DNA of 40,543 bases, taken from IMG/VR virus record IMGVR_UViG_3300032213_001517, positions 1 to 40,543 of that record. One strand, given 5' to 3'. Source of the DNA: a virus. Both the position numbers and the translations under genes were made by a program. The notes beneath the pieces were generated by a model that saw only the letters and a program-made list of their open reading frames with translations, was not told the DNA's origin and did no database searches. Shown piece by piece: positions 37,832 through 40,543 of the stretch. Position 1 is the stretch's first letter, and every line of letters starts with the position of its first letter.

Positions 37832-38233
37832 ATGCTTGACTTGGTTCCGCATGTTAGCGCTCGGGAACTCGCCGCGATGCTCGGCATAACCACCCAATCG
37901 GTTTGGGGCTTGGTGCGCCGCGGTGCTATCCTGCCACCCATCCGCATGAGTGCCCGCCGTCATGTGTGGTGCCTTGCCACCGCCGAGGGGATTGTCCGCG
38001 CGCGGAAGGAACCCAGACTCCCGCAGGATACTACCCACCGCCGGCGCCGCGGAACCCAGTTAACCGTATGGGTGCCGCCGGAGTTGAAACAAGCTCTCCA
38101 AGGTTTGGCCAAGGCAAACAATACCACGCTTACCGGCGCTGTTTGCGCCGTCATCAAGTCTTGGTGGTCTGTTTGCAGCACCCAAACAACGCTACCTGTT
38201 TGTTTGGGTAAAGATGATGGGTTAAAGTCCTAG
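37832..38233 (+). CDS. Two-domain DNA-binding regulator, 133 aa
   Basis: This is the only plus-strand gene. Residues 9-50 form a helix-turn-helix domain (ARELAAMLGITTQSVWGLVR, RGAILPP, ARRHVW) of MerR/AlpA-like type. Residues 77-112 match a ribbon-helix-helix domain (LTVWVPPELKQALQGLAKAN, then TTLTGAVCAVIKSWW). Its promoter overlaps P1 across the shared operator. I infer a repressor or switch protein that controls the small-gene promoters and possibly its own. The HTH is related to the N-terminal domain of the phage sigma factor. Confidence 0.75.
   Translation: MLDLVPHVSARELAAMLGITTQSVWGLVRRGAILPPIRMSARRHVWCLATAEGIVRARKEPRLPQDTTHRRRRGTQLTVWVPPELKQALQGLAKANNTTLTGAVCAVIKSWWSVCSTQTTLPVCLGKDDGLKS
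38170..38188. repeat. TGTTTG-N7-CAAACA palindrome, site 1 (in the regulator gene end)
   Basis: TGTTTG and CAAACA are spaced by exactly seven bases, and CTGTTTG...CAAACAACG flanks are shared with the other two sites. This copy lies inside the 3' end of the plus-strand gene and is followed by two further TGTTTG half-sites (38197 and 38201). It may be a protein-binding site. Confidence 0.65.
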
Positions 38234-38253
38234 CTAGCTTGGGGTTGTGGCTT

Positions 38254-38307
38254 CTTGTTTGGTTGTTTGGCAGCCCCTATATACACCATAGGGGCTGTTC
38301 AAACAAG
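38254..38307. terminator. Bidirectional terminator-like stem-loop between convergent genes
   Basis: A 9-bp stem (AGCCCCTAT, 38272-38280, with its complement 38288-38296) encloses a 7-base loop. It is extended by an outer CTTGTTTG/CAAACAAG pair (38254-38261 and 38300-38307). It lies between the stops of the plus-strand regulator and the minus-strand 170-aa gene, the right place to stop both transcripts. Confidence 0.7.
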
Positions 38308-38311
38308 TGAC

Positions 38312-38824
38312 TTATGGTAGGTCAATTAGGATAGATTGGTCGGCAATATATTGGTGATCAATTCCGCCGAATGAGGTCAGGCGCTCCGGCGTAATTAGGC
38401 CCGCGGGCCGCATGGCGCCGCGGAACACCCATTCGGATTCCGGCCCGGTGCCTGTCATCAATACGTACCAGGTGCGTTCCGCCGCGGGCCTGTATTTCCG
38501 CACCGATACCCGGAGGCTCCCGGTAGGGTAGCGGGTGGATTTGATGTCCACCCCTTCGCCATTGGAAAGCCTGCAATCTATTTCCGCCGCCGCGCCGGCG
38601 CCTTCCCTGATTCCTTCCGGGTATATGTTCATAAGCTTGCAGAATGCCAGCTCTGAGCAGCTCGCCAATAGGTCCTGATCTTGCCATGCTCCGGCCCTGC
38701 TGCCATCGCCGATAGCCCACCCCGGGACTTGTTGACGCGCTCGCCATTCGGCGCGCCGTGCTGCCATGGCGCGGGCTAATTCTTGTTCCGGTGGCGCCAG
38801 GGTAACCATGGTTCCCTTAATCAT
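38312..38824 (-). CDS. Possible PD-(D/E)XK nuclease-like protein, 170 aa
   Basis: The start at 38824 has AAGGGG upstream; an ATG 15 bases later is also well placed. A central segment (SELAFCKLMNIYPEG, then AAAEIDCRLSNGEGVDIKST) has the E...D...(V)DIK spacing of restriction-type nuclease cores, and the region is followed by strands (TWYVLMTGTGPESEWVFRGA). The charged N-terminal helix is Arg/Ala-rich. It is flanked by an HNH gene upstream and the control region downstream. The nuclease call is tentative. Confidence 0.55.
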   Translation of the reverse strand: MIKGTMVTLAPPEQELARAMAARRAEWRARQQVPGWAIGDGSRAGAWQDQDLLASCSELAFCKLMNIYPEGIREGAGAAAEIDCRLSNGEGVDIKSTRYPTGSLRVSVRKYRPAAERTWYVLMTGTGPESEWVFRGAMRPAGLITPERLTSFGGIDHQYIADQSILIDLP

Positions 38825-38847
38825 CGGCGCCCCTTGTTAGTTTAGGC

Positions 38848-38866
38848 TGTTTGTATATGCCAAACA
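38848..38866. repeat. TGTTTG-N7-CAAACA palindrome, site 2
   Basis: Same sequence and same 7-base spacing as the site at 38170, in the gap upstream of the 170-aa gene. It lies about 24 bases before its start codon and so could be an operator for that gene. Confidence 0.65.
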
Positions 38867-38933
38867 ACCTTAAGGCCTTGCGTTGTAATGGTTTGCGTAT
38901 GTTAGTTTACGATTTCCACGGGGTAGGGTTTGC

Positions 38934-38952
38934 TGTTTGGCGCACTCAAACA
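38934..38952. repeat. TGTTTG-N7-CAAACA palindrome, site 3
   Basis: Third copy, 86 bases from site 2 and just after the stop of the HNH gene. The half-sites and the seven-base spacing are conserved while the seven bases themselves differ, as expected for a dimeric protein site. Confidence 0.65.
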
Positions 38953-38957
38953 ACGTT

Positions 38958-39272
38958 TTAGGGCCTGCATTCGAGGCGCCGGCGGTAGTTGCCCGCGTCT
39001 TGAATCACGTGTTCGTTGTAGCTGGTCCAAGATTTCAGGTGCCCAAACGTGAAGTGACAATCGCGGCAAAGCGGTATTAGGTTGGTGGGTTCCAATTCCA
39101 GTTCCGGCGCAACGTGTACCGGCACCAGGTGGTGCGCTTCAAGGTCCCGATCCGTGCCGCACGCCAAACAATCGGCGCCCCTTAGGGTCCGGTTGCGAAG
39201 GGCGCTCCACCCCGAGGCTCGAGGCGCCCCGAAGATCATCCGCATGGTGCTGGTGAACAAACCGTCAATCAT
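38958..39272 (-). CDS. HNH endonuclease, 104 aa
   Basis: The ATG at 39272 overlaps the stop of the 43-aa ORF as ATGA. The protein has the HNH core in order: a CLACG knuckle, LEAHHLVPVHVAPELELEPT with the paired histidines, NLIPLCRDCHFTFGHL with the second knuckle and last histidine. This is a metal-dependent nuclease of the type used in phage DNA packaging (nicking beside terminase) or homing. It is far from terminase here in map terms but close if the genome is circular only in the sense of the fibre end. Confidence 0.8.
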   Translation of the reverse strand: MIDGLFTSTMRMIFGAPRASGWSALRNRTLRGADCLACGTDRDLEAHHLVPVHVAPELELEPTNLIPLCRDCHFTFGHLKSWTSYNEHVIQDAGNYRRRLECRP

Positions 39273-39400
39273 GCCGCACCCGCCAAGTGATCGGCGCGGG
39301 CTTGGTTGGCCCGGGCCTTGGTGTTGGCCGTGTTGTTGGCTTCCTTATCGGTGCGACGTACCGCCGAACCGATGAAGGCGCCCCGGGTCATGTCGGACAT
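39269..39400 (-). CDS. Small basic protein, 43 aa
   Basis: The short ORF starts at an ATG at 39400 and ends in an ATGA overlap with the HNH gene. It encodes MSDMTRGAFIGSAVRRTDKE and then an Asn/Ala/Arg-rich helix (ANNTANTKARANQARADHL). The ribosome site is weak. The overlap and continuity with the neighbours support it; no function can be given. Confidence 0.45.
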   Translation of the reverse strand: MSDMTRGAFIGSAVRRTDKEANNTANTKARANQARADHLAGAA

Positions 39401-39438
39401 GGTGGCGCCGCCAGGATGAACCAGACAATAGCAATCAT
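39388..39438 (-). CDS. Possible 16-aa coupled micro-ORF
   Basis: An ATG at 39438 overlaps the stop of the secreted-protein gene (ATGA) and encodes the hydrophobic peptide MIAIVWFILAAPPCPT before stopping inside the 43-aa ORF start. It may be only a coupling device or chance. Confidence 0.25.
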   Translation of the reverse strand: MIAIVWFILAAPPCPT

Positions 39439-39686
39439 CGGTACCTCACGCACGCATACCAGCCGTTTCGCCCACGCGCCACGCCGATTTCAATTGCCAC
39501 CCGCTGCCCATAGTAGCAACAATTCCGGATAGCCTGCCCGGCGCTTGCACCGGAGAACCCCACGCCTTCATACCGGTAACTGCCGCCCCGGTGGGCCATG
39601 CGTCCCGCCTGTGCCGAAGCTTGGGCGGAAGCTTGCGCGCTCTGCGCTGGCGCCATTGCAAGCGCACCTAGTAGAACCCATGTCAT
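39435..39686 (-). CDS. Small secreted protein, 83 aa
   Basis: The ATG at 39686 overlaps the tail-fibre stop (TAATG) and has GGAGGG upstream. The first 22 residues are a typical signal peptide (MTWVLLGALAMAPAQSAQAS) with likely cleavage after an Ala-rich site. The mature part has a small, cysteine-containing domain (EGVGFSGASAGQAIRNCCYY, then GVARGRNGWYACVRY), which I recall from planctomycete-type proteins. Encoded immediately after the fibre gene, it may act on the host envelope or in exclusion. Function not known. Confidence 0.6.
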   Translation of the reverse strand: MTWVLLGALAMAPAQSAQASAQASAQAGRMAHRGGSYRYEGVGFSGASAGQAIRNCCYYGQRVAIEIGVARGRNGWYACVRYR

Positions 39687-40543
39687 TACATTACCCTCCA
39701 TCCAGCAGCACCCGATCCGTTATCGGTGTTATCGTAAACGAGATCGGCCCAGGCATTGACTGCTAGCGCTTTGTCTGCCGCGCCGCTCATGTACATTCTG
39801 TTAGCTGCCGTGCTGCTTGCGCTATTGTGTTTGAGCGTCACCGTTGCCGTGCCCACAGACACGAGCCTGATCATGCGCCCATCGACATGCGCCCCGCCAG
39901 TCGGTGGAGCGATGCCGGTGATGTCTGATGCAGTGGTGCAGTTTAAGCGTTGAAATGCGCCTCCATTTAGCACATAGTTATTTTGATTAGCTACGATTGC
40001 TGCTGGCGTGCTGGAATGATATGCAATTGAGGCAGGAGATCCTGCACCAGTAGTCGTGTCGTGTAATTTAATAATGCCAAATGCCGAGCCTAATTGTAGA
40101 TAATGGCTTGTGTTTGCCGATTGGATTATGCAAGTTGAAGGTTTGAATATCGTAAACTGAATCATCATGTCGTCAGCAGTATACATTTTTAGCGGAACGT
40201 CAAATTCAAAAGTAAAATTCCGAGTAGTTGTAGATACGTCTGATCTTGTAAGTTTTACTGATTTTCCAGATGCCGAATTTGCAATAAGCAAAAGTGAGCC
40301 TTTAGAGGTGTTTACTGATGCATTCGTCCCATCGTGTAATAATCCTAATGTTTCGGTTCCGCCCGGCTGTCTAATAACCACAGTGCCATTTCCACCAGTG
40401 GTCGCCTGTGCCCCCGGTTCCAAAATGATACTGCCACCTGCCCCACTTGTAATACCATCCGCTGCAATGATCGATAGGTTTGCCCCGGCACCAGACGATG
40501 CGCTATTAGGCTGAGACAGCCCCTCAGCGACGATAGCTGCAAC
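39686..40543 (-). CDS. Tail-fibre-type protein, C-terminal part (runs off the right edge)
   Basis: The frame is open from the window edge to a stop at 39686, at least 285 codons; an internal TTG at 40423 is not a needed start. The sequence has Gly/Ala/Ser-rich stretches (SSGAGANLSII, GGSIILEPGAQATTGGNG), VVIRQPGGTETLGLLHDGT, then beta strands (VTLKHNSASSTAANRMY) and an end (LVYDNTDNGSGAAGWRVM) seen in fibre tips. About 39930-40330 is AT-rich, suggesting exchange of a receptor-binding part. With 1-80 it probably forms one gene split by the contig ends. Confidence 0.7.
   Translation of the reverse strand, partial: VAAIVAEGLSQPNSASSGAGANLSIIAADGITSGAGGSIILEPGAQATTGGNGTVVIRQPGGTETLGLLHDGTNASVNTSKGSLLLIANSASGKSVKLTRSDVSTTTRNFTFEFDVPLKMYTADDMMIQFTIFKPSTCIIQSANTSHYLQLGSAFGIIKLHDTTTGAGSPASIAYHSSTPAAIVANQNNYVLNGGAFQRLNCTTASDITGIAPPTGGAHVDGRMIRLVSVGTATVTLKHNSASSTAANRMYMSGAADKALAVNAWADLVYDNTDNGSGAAGWRVM

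Noticed and set aside
1-40543. tRNA genes, rRNA, integrase, attachment sites, insertion sequences
   Set aside because: I looked in all intergenic gaps and among the encoded proteins and saw none. Gaps are all under 140 bases, and each is described or holds no visible feature.

Overview
The window is almost certainly a near-complete genome of a tailed double-stranded DNA phage with a siphovirus-type tail. It contains terminase, portal, head maturation, major capsid, tail tube, a frameshifted tail-assembly chaperone, tape measure, tail tip/fibre, lysis-like, recombination and primase-helicase genes. No integrase, transposase, tRNA, rRNA or CRISPR array was found. All but one gene read on the minus strand, mostly in tight ATGA/GTGA/TAATG overlaps with GGAG-type ribosome binding sites. 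The sequence is GC-rich with a few AT-rich islands. A Planctomycetota-like host is my best guess, from the style of several accessory proteins (the 217-aa protein with an N-terminal wall/periplasm-type domain, the HGEC zinc-ribbon tail, the papain-like peptidase, the 83-aa secreted protein). That is family memory, not proof.

Read in the direction of transcription from the right end, the layout is as follows. The 3' part of a tail-fibre-like gene lies at the window edge, followed by a small secreted protein, micro-ORFs, an HNH nuclease and a PD-(D/E)XK-like protein (40.5-38.3 kb). A control region (38.2-36.3 kb) carries the only plus-strand gene, a two-domain DNA-binding protein, facing three repeated promoter-leader-small-gene cassettes and a textbook hammerhead ribozyme. 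Replication and recombination follow (36.2-29.9 kb): a lipoprotein-like protein, a CsrA-like RNA-binding protein, a probable annealing protein, an SSB-like DUF669 protein, a primase-helicase, a sigma factor with an extra N-terminal HTH, and RusA. Next come a ParB/Srx-fold protein and an ABC-ATPase-GNAT fusion (29.7-28.0 kb). Packaging and head genes run from 28.0 to 15.7 kb: TerS, TerL, portal, a 1926-aa MuF-protease-scaffold fusion, a decoration-like protein, the capsid protein and connector proteins. A structural accessory block (15.7-12.0 kb) holds a sulfotransferase-like gene and an 898-aa LamG/repeat protein. Tail genes follow (12.0-3.0 kb), then a lysis-like cassette (3.0-0.9 kb), then small tail proteins and the 5' end of a tail-fibre-type gene at position 80.

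The left edge holds the start and the right edge the end of what looks like one tail-fibre gene, so the contig is probably a circular or circularly permuted genome opened inside that gene. A direct join is out of frame, so some sequence is missing or wrong at the break.

The most unusual parts are: the hammerhead ribozyme between two small genes; the promoter array with a shared palindromic operator and a start codon at the predicted +1; the HTH domain shared by the repressor-like protein and the sigma factor; the head polyprotein with an internal duplication and a possible nested scaffold start; and enzymes rarely expected in a structural or lysis block (sulfotransferase, papain-like peptidase).
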